From assembly GCA_963928645.1 (NCBI GenBank), contig CAWVGT010000213.1:1-6262 (forward strand): a stretch of DNA of 6,262 bases. Direction: 5' to 3'. The notes beneath the pieces are model-generated. The model saw only the letters and a program-made list of their open reading frames with translations, was not told the origin of the DNA and searched no databases. This document shows, piece by piece, positions 6,222 through 6,262 of the stretch. Position 1 is the first letter of the stretch. Every line of letters begins with the position of its first letter. Origin of the DNA: Fimadaptatus sp963928645 (GTDB taxonomy: Bacteria > Bacillota > Clostridia > Christensenellales > Aristaeellaceae). The translations under genes and the position numbers were made by a program.

Positions 6222-6262
6222 TGTGATGGCGCGCGACGCAAACCGTGCCGCGCGCCATCGCA
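6222..6262 (+). other. Core hairpin of repeat unit III
   Basis: TGTGATGGCGCGCG (6222-6235) pairs with CGCGCGCCATCGCA (6249-6262): 14 pairs including one T-G pair, with a 13-nt loop. The only difference from unit II is a GC pair of bases added in the right arm, which lengthens the stem and shortens the loop without destroying the fold. The window ends exactly at the last paired base, so what follows is unknown. Confidence 0.68.

Larger units (their letters stand above)
5779..6262 (+). repeat. 225-bp degenerate tandem repeat array, continuing past the right edge
   Basis: Three units are visible. Unit II starts at 5971 and unit III at 6196, exactly 225 bp apart. Unit I is decayed and detectable from about 5779. 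The bodies of units I (about 5814-5970) and II (6036-6195) align collinearly at very roughly two thirds identity in the stretches I compared, with a constant 225-bp offset for most of their length (5900 with 6125, 5939 with 6164, 5954 with 6179). The first 65 bases of units II and III are almost identical, differing by a 2-bp GC insertion. Unit III is cut by the window end. Open frames across the array (for example 73 codons at 5998-6219, 81 codons on the minus strand at 5933-6178) lack ribosome binding sites and are not preserved between units, so the array appears non-coding. Confidence 0.82.

Noticed and set aside
5779..6262. CRISPR array
   Set aside because: The repeated unit is about 225 bp, the material between the conserved cores is itself homologous rather than unique, and no cas genes are present.

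Overview
The window looks like chromosomal DNA from a spore-forming, G+C-rich member of the Clostridia (Firmicutes). The reasons are a short-form phosphate acetyltransferase paired with acetate kinase, a TmcAL (YlbM-family) tRNA-acetylation enzyme, a YlbJ-like sporulation-type membrane protein, strong AGGAGG-type ribosome binding sites, and TTGACA/TATAAT-type promoters inside very G+C-rich genes. In Bacillus subtilis, ylbJ and ylbM (tmcAL) lie a few genes apart, so the core neighbourhood is old. No named organism can be supported from the sequence alone.

Layout. Positions 1-1492 on the minus strand hold pta followed by the first 134 codons of ackA, which runs off the left edge. A 189-bp A+T-rich intergenic region (1493-1681) separates pta from the divergent tmcAL (1682-2872, plus). 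An 845-bp gene-free stretch (2873-3717) follows. It carries a stem-loop candidate just after tmcAL and a 120-bp tandem repeat with about four recognisable units, plus more decayed units upstream. A good sigma-A-type promoter at its right end drives a small unrecognised membrane protein (3718-4308), which is followed by the YlbJ-like gene (4387-5484). The last 778 bp (5485-6262) hold no convincing gene. The right part is a second, unrelated tandem repeat of about 225 bp, with a near-identical 65-67 bp core that folds into a long hairpin. That array continues past the right edge.

How the genes fit together. Pta and AckA convert acetyl-CoA to acetate with ATP formation. TmcAL consumes acetate and ATP to acetylate the wobble cytidine of elongator tRNA-Met, which protects discrimination of AUG from AUA. 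AUA is by hand count the most used isoleucine codon in every gene here except the YlbJ-like gene, where it ties with AUC. That is unexpected in G+C-rich DNA and makes the TmcAL function particularly relevant.

The most unusual material is the two non-coding tandem arrays. In the 225-bp array the decayed copy differs from the conserved core almost only by transitions at CpG positions. I find no CRISPR array, transposase, tRNA, rRNA or recognisable defence system.
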